A DNA stretch of 64,000 nucleotides from Microbaculum sp051390635 (lineage in GTDB: Bacteria > Pseudomonadota > Alphaproteobacteria > Rhizobiales > Tepidamorphaceae), in contig NZ_JBPODT010000002.1 of NCBI RefSeq assembly GCF_051390635.1, positions 62,001 to 126,000 on the forward strand, given 5' to 3'. Below are positions 8,314-16,243 of this stretch, piece by piece (position 1 is the first letter of the stretch; each line of letters opens with the position of its first letter). A program made the position numbers and the translations under genes. A model generated the notes under the pieces. The model did not search any database and was not told where the DNA came from. It was given only the letters and a program-made list of their open reading frames with translations.

Positions 8314-9189
8314 ATGGAAAACAGATACTCCTTTGGCGGCGACGAGCACATCTTCGTCGAAGTCAACGAGGAAATGTCCCTTGAGGCCTTTTTCAAGAGC
8401 CTGTCGATCACCAGTGCGGTGAAAGAGGCGGACATCAAGGGCGTCACCGAGATCTGCCCGGCCAACGCGTCGTTCCAGATCAAGTTCGATCCCGACGTGA
8501 TCCATCCCGACGACATGCTCAAGGAGCTGAGGTCGCTGGAGGTGGCCGCCGAAAAGGCGGAGTCGCGGATCGCTACGCGCATCGTCGAAGTTCCGGTCTT
8601 CTATCAGGACCCGTGGACACACGAGACGCTGATGCGCTTCCGGGAGCGGCATCAGGATCCGAACGCGACCGACATCGAGTATGCCGCCCGCATCAACGGC
8701 TACGACACCGTCGACAAGTTCATCGAAGCCCATTCCGGCGCGCCGTGGTTCGTGTCAATGGTCGGCTTCGTCTCCGGCCTGCCGTTCCTCTACCAGATGG
8801 TCGAGCGCGCCCGGCAGATCGAGGTGCCGAAGTACCTGCGGCCTCGCACCGACACGCCGAGGCTCACCGTCGGCATCGGCGGCTGCTTCGGCTGCATCTA
8901 TTCGGTGCGCGGTGCCGGCGGCTACCAGATGTTCGGCATCACCCCAATGCCGATCTTCGATCCCAAGCAGGAAATCAACTACCTCAGCGACTTCATGGTC
9001 TTCTTCAAGCCCGGCGACATCGTCAAATGGAAGCCGATCGGCCGCGCGGAATATGACGAAGCAGTCGCCCAGGTCGAAGCCAACACGTTCACGCCACGGA
9101 CCCACGACGTGACCTTCGATCTCGGGGATTTCGAAAAGGATATCGACGGCTACAACGCCAAGCTGATGGAGGGGCTCTATGGCAATTAA
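8314..9189 (+). CDS. pxpB: 5-oxoprolinase subunit B / allophanate-hydrolase subunit 1 family
   Basis: This 291-residue protein belongs to the AHS1/KipI family: PVFYQDPWT, FVSGLPFLYQM and the nucleotide-site block TVGIGGCFGCIYSVRGAGGYQMFG are recognisable. It is longer than E. coli PxpB, with an extra N-terminal region of about 60 residues and a C-terminal extension. It should pair with PxpC, whose start overlaps its stop by 11 bp. A GGGGGAG Shine-Dalgarno precedes the ATG. In urea carboxylase a homologous module contributes to the carboxyltransferase domain, which would explain the adjoining biotin carrier and carboxylase. Confidence 0.9.
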   Translation: MENRYSFGGDEHIFVEVNEEMSLEAFFKSLSITSAVKEADIKGVTEICPANASFQIKFDPDVIHPDDMLKELRSLEVAAEKAESRIATRIVEVPVFYQDPWTHETLMRFRERHQDPNATDIEYAARINGYDTVDKFIEAHSGAPWFVSMVGFVSGLPFLYQMVERARQIEVPKYLRPRTDTPRLTVGIGGCFGCIYSVRGAGGYQMFGITPMPIFDPKQEINYLSDFMVFFKPGDIVKWKPIGRAEYDEAVAQVEANTFTPRTHDVTFDLGDFEKDIDGYNAKLMEGLYGN

Positions 9190-10150
9190 GGTCAACAATC
9201 CGGGGCTCGCCACCACCATTCAGGACCTGGGCCGGCCCGGCTACTATCACCTCGGCATTCCGATCGGCGGCGCCATGGACCGTTTCGCGCTGCACTGCGC
9301 CAATCTGCTCGTCGGCAACGATGAGGGCGCGGCCTGCCTGGAGTGCGTGTTCATGGGCCCGGAACTCGAGTTCACCAAGGACGCGACGGTGGCCGTCACC
9401 GGCGCCGATCTGCCGCCGAAGCTCGACGGCGAGCCGCGCGAGAGCTGGACCTCCTTCAAGGTGAAGGCGGGGCAGGTTCTGTCCTTCGATTTTCTGAAGG
9501 CGGGCGCGCGCGCCTATATCGCCGTATCGGGCGGCATCGACGTTCCGGTCCAGCTGGGCAGTCGTTCGACCTACGCGATCGGCGCGCTTGGCGGAGTCGA
9601 TGGCAGGGCGATCGCGGCCGGCGACGAGCTTCCGGTCGGATCGGGAGCGGGAGCGGCCGAAGGGCGCAGCATTCCCGCGAACATGCGCCGCATGCCGCGT
9701 GGCGCGGTCGAGCTGCGCATGCTGCCCGGTCTCTACTGGCACCGCATCACCAAGGAGGCCGGAGCGCACTTCTTCGAAGACACCTGGAAGGTGGCCCCCG
9801 AGTGCGACCGCATGGGGTACCGCTTCCGTGGCGGCCGTCCGCTGGACTTCGTGCCGCGCGAGCAGCCGTTCGGCGCTGGCTCCGACCCCTCGAATATCGT
9901 CGACGCCTGCTATCCCTATGGCTCGATTCAGGTGCCCGGCGGTACCGAGCCGATCGTCCTGCATCGCGATGCGGTGTCGGGCGGCGGCTACTTCATGCTC
10001 GGCACGGTGATTTCCGCCGATATGGACCTGATCGGCCAGATGCAGCCGCATACGGAGACGAAGTTCGTCCCCGTCGACATGGATCAGGCGCTGAAGGCGC
10101 GCAAGGAGCGGCACACGGCTCTCGACGAGGTCCGGGCCCGCTTGTCCTGA
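9179..10150 (+). CDS. pxpC: 5-oxoprolinase subunit C / biotin-dependent carboxyltransferase family
   Basis: This 323-residue AHS2/KipA-family protein opens with NPGLATTIQDLGRPGYYHLGIP followed by GAMDRFALHCANLLVGN, both diagnostic. C-terminal strands include ADMDLIGQMQPH. Family members act as PxpC in ATP-dependent lactam opening or as the second half of a biotin-dependent carboxyltransferase. It is translationally coupled to pxpB through an 11-bp overlap and closes the operon; bioY follows after 244 bp. The exact substrate is uncertain. Confidence 0.92.
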   Translation: MAIKVNNPGLATTIQDLGRPGYYHLGIPIGGAMDRFALHCANLLVGNDEGAACLECVFMGPELEFTKDATVAVTGADLPPKLDGEPRESWTSFKVKAGQVLSFDFLKAGARAYIAVSGGIDVPVQLGSRSTYAIGALGGVDGRAIAAGDELPVGSGAGAAEGRSIPANMRRMPRGAVELRMLPGLYWHRITKEAGAHFFEDTWKVAPECDRMGYRFRGGRPLDFVPREQPFGAGSDPSNIVDACYPYGSIQVPGGTEPIVLHRDAVSGGGYFMLGTVISADMDLIGQMQPHTETKFVPVDMDQALKARKERHTALDEVRARLS

Positions 10151-10394
10151 TCGGGAACATGACGGACAGGAGGAGGATCGGGGCGCGCCGGTGGGCTGTT
10201 CCCCGACCCGCCGACAAATCGCGGCTGGATCGCGAACGCCTATGGGCGAGCCCGTTTTCTGCGGGGAGACGTCGGCGTTTGAGTATCGCGCCGGCAGACG
10301 TCGCGCGTCCATCGTACGCATAGTTAATTATTCGGCGTAACAGCTCGTAAACACATGGCGCGTTATTTTCGACCCGATATTTGAGGGGCTCGCA

Positions 10395-10991
10395 ATGACG
10401 CGATTCCGCGACAGATGGCCGAACCTAGCGCGCACCGTCCTGCCGGCGGACGATGCGGACAGAGTGTTGTGGTACGGCCTGCTCGTCGTCCTCGGTGCCG
10501 CGGCGCTGACTTTGTCCGCCAAGGTCCAGGTCCCGTTCTGGCCGACGCCTTTCACCATGCAGACACTGGTCGTGCTTCTGATCGGGGCGGTGTTCGGGCT
10601 TCGCCTTGGCATCGCGACGGTCGCTGTCTATCTCGCTGAAGGCGCGGCCGGTTGGCCGGTCTTCGCCGGAGGTGGCGGATACGCCTATTTCTTTGGGCCG
10701 ACCGGCGGGTTCCTGGTCGGCTTCCTCGTCGCCGTTGCGGTCGTCGGATACCTCGCCGAGCACGGCTTCGACCGGCGCTGGCATACCGCTCTGATCACCT
10801 TCCTTGCTGGCGATGCCGTGCTGTTCGCCTTTGGCGTGGCGTGGCTCGCCTATCTGTACGGTTTCGCCAAGGCAATTTCGATCGGCCTCATGCCGTTTCT
10901 GCTTGCCGAAGCCGTCAAGATCATACTTGCGATGGTGGCCCTGCCGTTCGCGTGGAGATTTGTCGGTCCCCGGTTCGGCTACCGGCACTGA
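10395..10991 (+). CDS. bioY: Biotin transporter BioY (substrate-capture component)
   Basis: This 198-residue membrane protein has about six hydrophobic helices. The BioY signature is present: SAKVQVPFWPTPFTMQTL, AVYLAEGAAGWPVFAGG and FFGPTGGFLVGF. It captures biotin at the inner membrane, and solitary BioY proteins can transport without a local BioMN module; no bioM or bioN is visible here. A GAGGGG Shine-Dalgarno lies 6 bp before the ATG. Its position directly behind a biotin-dependent gene set suggests cofactor supply for it. A stretch of AT-rich sequence (10318-10345) probably holds its own promoter; no perfect BioR box (TTATCTATAA type) was found. Confidence 0.93.
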   Translation: MTRFRDRWPNLARTVLPADDADRVLWYGLLVVLGAAALTLSAKVQVPFWPTPFTMQTLVVLLIGAVFGLRLGIATVAVYLAEGAAGWPVFAGGGGYAYFFGPTGGFLVGFLVAVAVVGYLAEHGFDRRWHTALITFLAGDAVLFAFGVAWLAYLYGFAKAISIGLMPFLLAEAVKIILAMVALPFAWRFVGPRFGYRH

Positions 10992-11025
10992 TCCGCGGTT
11001 TTACACCGGTCCGACCGAACGCTTT

Positions 11026-11056
11026 TTGACCGGACGGTAGAAACCTGTCTTACAAT
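11026..11056 (+). promoter_or_regulatory. Candidate promoter of the BMP transport operon
   Basis: TTGACC at 11026-11031 and TACAAT at 11051-11056 are spaced by 19 bp, somewhat long for a sigma-70 promoter. The 16-mer at 11026-11041 also resembles a degraded RutR box (10 of 14 fixed positions of TTGACCANNTGGTCAA by my count), so it may instead, or also, be an operator. The 371-bp gap from bioY to the next gene otherwise holds only the short direct repeat at 11285; no reading frame in it looks coding. Confidence 0.35.
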
Positions 11057-11284
11057 CCGCATCCGTGGCACGCCCGTCGCACCTGTTGTGCGGCGCGGCA
11101 GAACTTCGATCTGGAGGGGGGTAGGGTCCGGCATGGGCGCTGGTTCGTTTCGCAAGGGTGCGCAATTGCGCGCCGCTGACCTGCCCGGACCGTGTGCACC
11201 GGTCGCGTGCGCACATGACCCTCGTCGCGTCACACGCCGACGCGCCCGGGTTCGCGCCGCCATGGCATGTTTCTTGTTTTCCGT

Positions 11285-11314
11285 ACATTCCCGAGTGGGA
11301 CATTCCCGAGTGGC
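11285..11314 (+). repeat. 15-bp tandem direct repeat in the operon leader
   Basis: ACATTCCCGAGTGGG (11285-11299) is followed without a gap by ACATTCCCGAGTGGC (11300-11314). It lies about 50-80 bp before the start of the BMP binding-protein gene. Tandem 15-mers near a start can be regulator half-sites on one DNA face or a slippage duplication. Confidence 0.75.
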
Positions 11315-11362
11315 GAAGATGGGTCAACCATCGACAATCGAAGAGAGAGGGGAGAAGTTCAC

Positions 11363-12373
11363 ATGAGATCCGGTTGGACTGTTCGTTTCACCCGCCGCGC
11401 CGTTCTCGCCGCCGCCGCGCTCGCGCTTGCGGTCGGAGTTGGCGGAAGCCCCGCCACGGCGCAGAAGGCCAAGCCCATCAAGGTCGCGGCGATCTACACC
11501 GTCCCCGTCGAGCAGCAATGGGTGAGCCGCATCCACAAGGCGCTCAACACCGCCCAGGACCGCGGCGACATCACCTATGTCTACTCCGAGAACGTCGCCA
11601 ACACCGACTACGAGCGTGTCATGCGCGAATATGCCGAGCAGGGCATGGATCTCGTTCTCGGCGAGGCATTCGCCGTGGAGCGGGCCGCGCGCAAGGTGGC
11701 GGCGGAGTATCCCGAAACCGCCTTCCTGCTCGGCTCGTCCTTCGGGCCGTCGCAGCCGAACTTCGCGGTGTTCGACAACTTCATCCATGAGCCGAGCTAC
11801 CTGACCGGCATGATCGCCGGAGCGGCGACGGAGTCGAACATCATCGGCATGGTCGGCGGTTACGCGATTCCCGAGGTGAACCGCCTGATGAACGCCTTCA
11901 TGGAGGGGGCACTGGCGGTGAATCCGGACGTGAAGTTCCTCGTGACCTTCATCAACTCCTGGTACGACCCGCCGAAGGCGAAGGAAGCCGCCTTCGCCAT
12001 GATCGACAAGGGCGCCGACATCCTCTACGCCGAGCGTTTCGGTGTCTCCGACGCCGCCAAGGAACGTGGCATCAAGGCGATCGGCAACGTCATCGACACG
12101 GCCGGCGATTATCCCGGCACCATCCTGGCGAGTGCCTTGTGGCACATGGAGCCGACCGTCGACCGCGCCATCGACGCGGTGGTGAACGGCACCTTCGAGC
12201 CGGCCGACTATGGCCAGTTCAGCTACATGGGGTATGGCGGTGGCTCCTTCGTCGTTGACGAATCCCTTGCCCCGGCCGATGCCGTCAAGGCGGCCCGGGA
12301 GACGGAACAGGAAATCAAGGACGGCCTGTTCCGCGTCAACGTCAACGACGCCGAACCCAAGTCGACGATGTGA
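11363..12373 (+). CDS. BMP-family (PnrA/Med-type) substrate-binding lipoprotein-like protein
   Basis: This 336-residue exported protein has a twin-arginine-like leader (RFTRRAVLAAAALALAVG, cleavage near ATA/Q) and a BMP/PnrA-family body: IKVAAIYTVPVEQQWVSRIHKAL, DLVLGEAFAVERAARKVAAEYP and IGMVGGYAIPEVNRLMNAFMEG. Family members bind nucleosides or related bases. The ATG at 11363 follows GAGAGAGGGGAGAA; an earlier ATG at 11267 would bury the leader and is rejected. It heads the importer operon and precedes a cytosine-deaminase-type gene, so a nucleobase or nucleoside ligand is likely. Confidence 0.9.
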   Translation: MRSGWTVRFTRRAVLAAAALALAVGVGGSPATAQKAKPIKVAAIYTVPVEQQWVSRIHKALNTAQDRGDITYVYSENVANTDYERVMREYAEQGMDLVLGEAFAVERAARKVAAEYPETAFLLGSSFGPSQPNFAVFDNFIHEPSYLTGMIAGAATESNIIGMVGGYAIPEVNRLMNAFMEGALAVNPDVKFLVTFINSWYDPPKAKEAAFAMIDKGADILYAERFGVSDAAKERGIKAIGNVIDTAGDYPGTILASALWHMEPTVDRAIDAVVNGTFEPADYGQFSYMGYGGGSFVVDESLAPADAVKAARETEQEIKDGLFRVNVNDAEPKSTM

Positions 12374-12422
12374 GGCAAACCCGGCGCGGGGCGAGGGGTG
12401 GGCACAGGCAAGGCCCGATCCT

Positions 12423-12433
12423 CCCCCCCCCCC
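12423..12433 (+). repeat. Run of 11 C residues between binding-protein and ATPase genes
   Basis: An uninterrupted C11 tract lies in the 139-bp gap between the BMP protein and its ATPase. It is outside both reading frames, so slippage would change spacing or RNA structure, not frame. It may alter the relative expression of the two genes or be a sequencing homopolymer artefact. Confidence 0.85.
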
Positions 12434-12512
12434 AGCCGTACGTTCGGGCGAGGGCGCCGCGCGACCGCGGGCCGCGAGCATTGCATGATCGGGAGGAGGG
12501 GGAGCCGATCCG

Positions 12513-14075
12513 ATGACCGCATCGGGAACTGACCGATCCGGGGCGCCCGTCGTGCTGGCGCTTCGGGATATCTCCAAACGCTTCGGTCCGCTGCTCGCGA
12601 ACGACGCGATCGACCTGGAGCTGAGGCGCGGCGAGATCCTTGCGCTGCTCGGCGAAAACGGCGCCGGCAAGACGACGCTGATGAACATCCTGTTCGGTCA
12701 CTACGTGGCCGACGACGGCGAGGTGCTGGTCGCGAACGCGTCCGGCGCGCTCGAGCCGCTGGAGCCGGGCTCCCCGCACGCCGCCCTCAATGCCGGCATC
12801 GGCATGGTGCACCAGCATTTCACGCTGGCCGAAAACCTGACCGGCCTCGAAAACATCGTGCTCGGCACCGGCCCGGTGCTGAGCTTGCGGCTGTCCACTG
12901 GCCCGGCCCGGCGCAAGGTCGCCGAGCTGATGAAGCGCTCGGGACTCACCGTCGACCTGGACATCCAGGTCTCGCGCCTGACCGTCGGCGAGAAGCAGCG
13001 CGTGGAGATCCTCAAGGCGCTGTATCGCGACGCCCGCATCCTCGTCATGGACGAGCCGACCGCGGTGCTGACGCCGCAAGAGGCCGAGGGCTTGTTCGAG
13101 ACGGTCCGCTATCTCGCCGAATCCGGTCTGGCGGTGATCTTCATCGCCCACAAGCTCGCGGAGGTCCTGGCGGTGTCCGACCACATCGCCGTGCTGCGCG
13201 CCGGCAGGAAGGTTGGCGAGATGGCGCGCGCCGACGCCGACCGGCGCAGGATAGCCGAGATGATGGTTGGCCGCGACGTGCCCGAGAGCCGTCGCACGCC
13301 GCGCGAGCCGGGCAAACCGCTGCTCGAGCTGCGCGAGGTCGCCGTGGCCGGTGCCGATGTCCGCAAGTCCCTGCACGCGGTCTCGCTGACCCTGCGCGAG
13401 GGCGAGATCGTCGGCATTGCCGGCGTCTCCGGCAACGGCCAGGCGGCGCTCGCCGGCCTCGTCGCCGGCCTCGCCGCGCCGACTTCCGGCGAATTAATCC
13501 TTTATGGCGACAGGGTCACGCGTTTCGATCCCCGCCGGTTTTCCCGCGCCGGCATCGCCCGTATCCCGGAGGATCGCCACCACGACGGCGTCGTCGGCGC
13601 CATGACGGTTGCGGAGAACGTGGTGATCGAGGAGGTGCGCGAACCGGCCTACCAATCGGCGGGCTTCCTCAGGCGCCAGCCGATCCGCGCCCGCGCTTTG
13701 GATGCCATCCGCGACTACGACGTCCGCTGTCCCGGCCCCGACGCCCCGGCGCGGCTGCTGTCAGGCGGCAATATCCAGAAGCTGATCCTTGCCCGCGTTC
13801 TGGACCGCAGTCCGAGGGTGATCCTTGCCAACCAGCCGACGCGCGGCCTCGACGTCGGCGCCCAGACCGAGGTGCACCGTCGCCTGCTCGAGGCGCGCGG
13901 GCGCGGGACCGGCGTGTTGCTGATCTCCGAGGACCTGGACGAGCTGATGATCGTTTCCGACCGCATCGCCGTCATCCACAACGGCCGTCTCTCCGAGTCG
14001 ATGCCGGCGGACACGCTGGATCGCGGCACGCTCGGCCTGATGATGGCAGGCCACGACGAGGAGACCGCGGCGTGA
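12513..14075 (+). CDS. BMP-family ABC transporter ATP-binding protein (two domains)
   Basis: This 520-residue double ATPase has domain 1 with Walker A GENGAGKTT and Walker B ILVMDEPTAVLT. Domain 2 has a degenerate Walker A (GVSGNGQAA, lacking the lysine), LLSGGNIQK and VILANQPTRGLDVG, where the Walker B acidic residue is replaced by Asn as is usual in the nucleoside-importer subfamily. It drives the two permeases that follow; its stop overlaps the GTG of the first permease (GTGA). A GGGAGGAGGGGGAG Shine-Dalgarno precedes the ATG. Together with the BMP protein it should import nucleosides or nucleobases. Confidence 0.92.
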   Translation: MTASGTDRSGAPVVLALRDISKRFGPLLANDAIDLELRRGEILALLGENGAGKTTLMNILFGHYVADDGEVLVANASGALEPLEPGSPHAALNAGIGMVHQHFTLAENLTGLENIVLGTGPVLSLRLSTGPARRKVAELMKRSGLTVDLDIQVSRLTVGEKQRVEILKALYRDARILVMDEPTAVLTPQEAEGLFETVRYLAESGLAVIFIAHKLAEVLAVSDHIAVLRAGRKVGEMARADADRRRIAEMMVGRDVPESRRTPREPGKPLLELREVAVAGADVRKSLHAVSLTLREGEIVGIAGVSGNGQAALAGLVAGLAAPTSGELILYGDRVTRFDPRRFSRAGIARIPEDRHHDGVVGAMTVAENVVIEEVREPAYQSAGFLRRQPIRARALDAIRDYDVRCPGPDAPARLLSGGNIQKLILARVLDRSPRVILANQPTRGLDVGAQTEVHRRLLEARGRGTGVLLISEDLDELMIVSDRIAVIHNGRLSESMPADTLDRGTLGLMMAGHDEETAA

Positions 14076-15169
14076 TCCGTTTCGAGCCGCGTCCCGCTTC
14101 GCCGGTCCTCTCCGTCGTGGTCCCTGTCGCGGCCGCGCTCGTCTCGCTGGCCTTCGCCGCGATTCCGCTCGCCTTTGCCGGTGCCCCGATCTTTTCCTCC
14201 TACGGACTGATGGTGAAGGGCGCCTACGGCTCTCTCTTCGCCTTCTCCGAGACGCTGACGCGCACCACGCCGCTGATCCTGACCGGCCTCGCCGCCGCTG
14301 TCGCCTTCCGGGCGAAGCTCTGGAACATCGGCGGCGAGGGCCAGCTCTATGCCGGTGCGCTCGCCGCCGTGGCGATCGGAACCGGCGCGATCAGCGGGCC
14401 GAGCTGGGTGATGATCCCGGCGGTGGTGCTGGCCGGCGCCGTAGCCGGCGCGCTGCTGATGCTCGGCCCCGCGCTGTTGAAGCTGCGTTTCGGCGCTGAC
14501 GAGGTGGTCACGACTCTGCTCCTGAACTTCATCATGCTCCTGTTCGTGCAGATGATGCTCGAAAGCGCGCTGAAGGACCCCATGGGGCTCGGCTGGCCGC
14601 AATCCTCGCCGATCGTCGACGAGGCGATGCTGCCGACCCTGATTGAGCGCATGCGTGTCCATTCCGGTCTGCTGATCGGCCTGGCGATGGCTGTGCTGGT
14701 CTATGTGATGATGCGCTTCACGGTGTGGGGCTACGAGATCCGCGCCGTCGGCGAGAACGCGTCGGCCGCGCGCTATGCCGGCATTCCCGTGATGGCGACC
14801 GTCGTGCGCGTGGCGCTGATCTCCGGCGGTCTTGCCGGTCTCGCCGGCGTCGGCGAGGTGGCGGGTCTGAAGGGCTATCTCACCGCCGACCTGTCGCCGG
14901 GTTTCGGCTATGCCGGCATCGTCGTGGCCATGCTGGCGGGCCTGTCGCCGCTCGGCGTTGTCGCCGCCGCCCTGTTCGTCGCCAGCGTCTTCGTCGGCGC
15001 CGACTCGATGAGCCGCGCCATCGGCGTCTCCAGCTATCTGGCCGACCTGGTCGTCGCCATGTCGCTGCTCTGCGTGCTGGTCGGCGGCTTCCTGGTGCGT
15101 TTCCGCATCCGCTGGGTCGGGCGGCATCACCCGGCACAGACCCATGCGCGGTCGGGCGGGGAGGGCTGA
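14072..15169 (+). CDS. BMP-family ABC transporter permease 1
   Basis: This 365-residue membrane protein has about ten hydrophobic segments. The motifs FRAKLWNIGGEGQLYAGALAA and LKLRFGADEVVTTLLLNFIM are typical of the YufP/NupP-type permease. It starts with GTG at 14072, overlapping the ATPase stop. It pairs with the second permease 4 bp downstream as a heterodimeric channel. Confidence 0.92.
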   Translation: MIRFEPRPASPVLSVVVPVAAALVSLAFAAIPLAFAGAPIFSSYGLMVKGAYGSLFAFSETLTRTTPLILTGLAAAVAFRAKLWNIGGEGQLYAGALAAVAIGTGAISGPSWVMIPAVVLAGAVAGALLMLGPALLKLRFGADEVVTTLLLNFIMLLFVQMMLESALKDPMGLGWPQSSPIVDEAMLPTLIERMRVHSGLLIGLAMAVLVYVMMRFTVWGYEIRAVGENASAARYAGIPVMATVVRVALISGGLAGLAGVGEVAGLKGYLTADLSPGFGYAGIVVAMLAGLSPLGVVAAALFVASVFVGADSMSRAIGVSSYLADLVVAMSLLCVLVGGFLVRFRIRWVGRHHPAQTHARSGGEG

Positions 15170-15173
15170 GACG

Positions 15174-16115
15174 ATGGAAATCCTCGAGATCCTCGTCACG
15201 GCGAATTTCTGGGCCGCCGCCGTCCGCATCGCCTCGCCGCTGATCTTCGGCGTCCTCGGCGCGCTGATCTGCGAGCGCGCCGGCGTTCTCAACCTCGGTA
15301 TCGAAGGTATCTTCACCGCCGGTGCCATGGCCGGCTGGATGGCGGTCTGGCTCGGCCTGCCGCTGTGGGGCGGCGTCCTCGTCGCCGCCCTCACCGGCGG
15401 CGTCTTCGGCCTCCTGCATGCCGGCCTCACGGTGCCGCTCGGCCTGTCGCAGCACGTCTCCGGCATCGGCGTGACGCTGCTCGCCTCCAGCCTGGCCTAT
15501 TTCGCCTATCGAACGGCCCTGCCGGACGTGTCCTCGCCGCCGCGCATCGTGCCGTTCCAGCCGCTCGATATCCCGGTCCTCTCCGACATCCCGTTCCTGG
15601 GGCCGGCGCTGTTCAACCAGACCGCGCTGACCTGGTTCGCCTTCATCATGGTCGGCGTCGTCGCCTGGGTGCTCTATCGCACGCCGCTGGGGCTAGCGCT
15701 TAGGGCGGTCGGCGACAATCCGGCATCGGTCGACGCGCAAGGCCTGTCGGTGTACGGGCTTCGCATCGGCGCCGTGGTCGCCGGGTCCGCGCTGATGGCG
15801 ATCGGCGGCGCGTTCCTCACCATGTCCGCCTTCGACGCCTTCTTCTTCGGCATGGTCAACGGCCGCGGCTGGATCTGCATCGCGCTCACCGTCTTCGCCT
15901 CCTGGCGGCCGGGAAAGGCGCTACTGGGCGCGCTGCTGTTCGGCGCCTTCGACGCTTTCCAGGTCCGCCTGCAGACCGAGGTCGGAGCGTTTCTGCCGAG
16001 CCAGGTCTTCCTGATGCTGCCATATGTCCTGTCTATCGTCGCGCTGGTCGTCGTGGCGCGGAAGGCGGATTATCCTCGGGCGCTGCTGGTGCCGTGGTTC
16101 AAGGGACAGCGCTGA
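15174..16115 (+). CDS. BMP-family ABC transporter permease 2
   Basis: This 313-residue membrane protein shows ASPLIFGVLGALICERAGVL followed by NLGIEGIFTAGAMAG, and HVSGIGVTLLASSLAYF, the pattern of the second permease (YufQ/NupQ type). The start is set at ATG 15174 because an upstream GTG at 15144 would overlap the first permease by 26 bp without conserved residues. It completes a binding protein, ATPase and two-permease set. A palindromic repeat follows its stop. Confidence 0.92.
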   Translation: MEILEILVTANFWAAAVRIASPLIFGVLGALICERAGVLNLGIEGIFTAGAMAGWMAVWLGLPLWGGVLVAALTGGVFGLLHAGLTVPLGLSQHVSGIGVTLLASSLAYFAYRTALPDVSSPPRIVPFQPLDIPVLSDIPFLGPALFNQTALTWFAFIMVGVVAWVLYRTPLGLALRAVGDNPASVDAQGLSVYGLRIGAVVAGSALMAIGGAFLTMSAFDAFFFGMVNGRGWICIALTVFASWRPGKALLGALLFGAFDAFQVRLQTEVGAFLPSQVFLMLPYVLSIVALVVVARKADYPRALLVPWFKGQR

Positions 16116-16135
16116 GACGGCCAGTCACGTACCCA

Positions 16136-16225
16136 CGTCATCCCGGGACGAAGCACAGCGAAGATCCGGGGATCTCGTGCCGTATTCCGTATCCAGAGAT
16201 TGCCGGGTCGAGCCCGGCAATGACG
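16136..16225. repeat. Dispersed intergenic palindromic element (CGTCAT...ATGACG)
   Basis: This 90-bp element is bounded by CGTCAT (16136-16141) and ATGACG (16220-16225), with an inner perfect 8-bp hairpin TTGCCGGG / CCCGGCAA (16200-16220). It fills most of the gap between the permease and the deaminase gene. Related elements occur at 20434, 29611 and 38908, so it belongs to a REP-like family. It may end or process transcripts. Confidence 0.8.
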
Positions 16226-16243
16226 AATTGAGAAGATAGTCAC

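Noticed and set aside
6952..8733. A 593-residue antisense frame over the biotin carboxylase and pxpB start
   Set aside because: The sense strand has full AccC motifs; the antisense frame spans two real genes and shows no domain.
10151..10394. A BioR box upstream of bioY
   Set aside because: I searched by eye for TTATCTATAA-type sites and found none; TTAATTA at 10323 is too different.
11000..11362. A purine or preQ1 riboswitch in front of the BMP importer
   Set aside because: No three-way junction or conserved core sequence could be drawn; only a promoter-like pair and a direct repeat were found.
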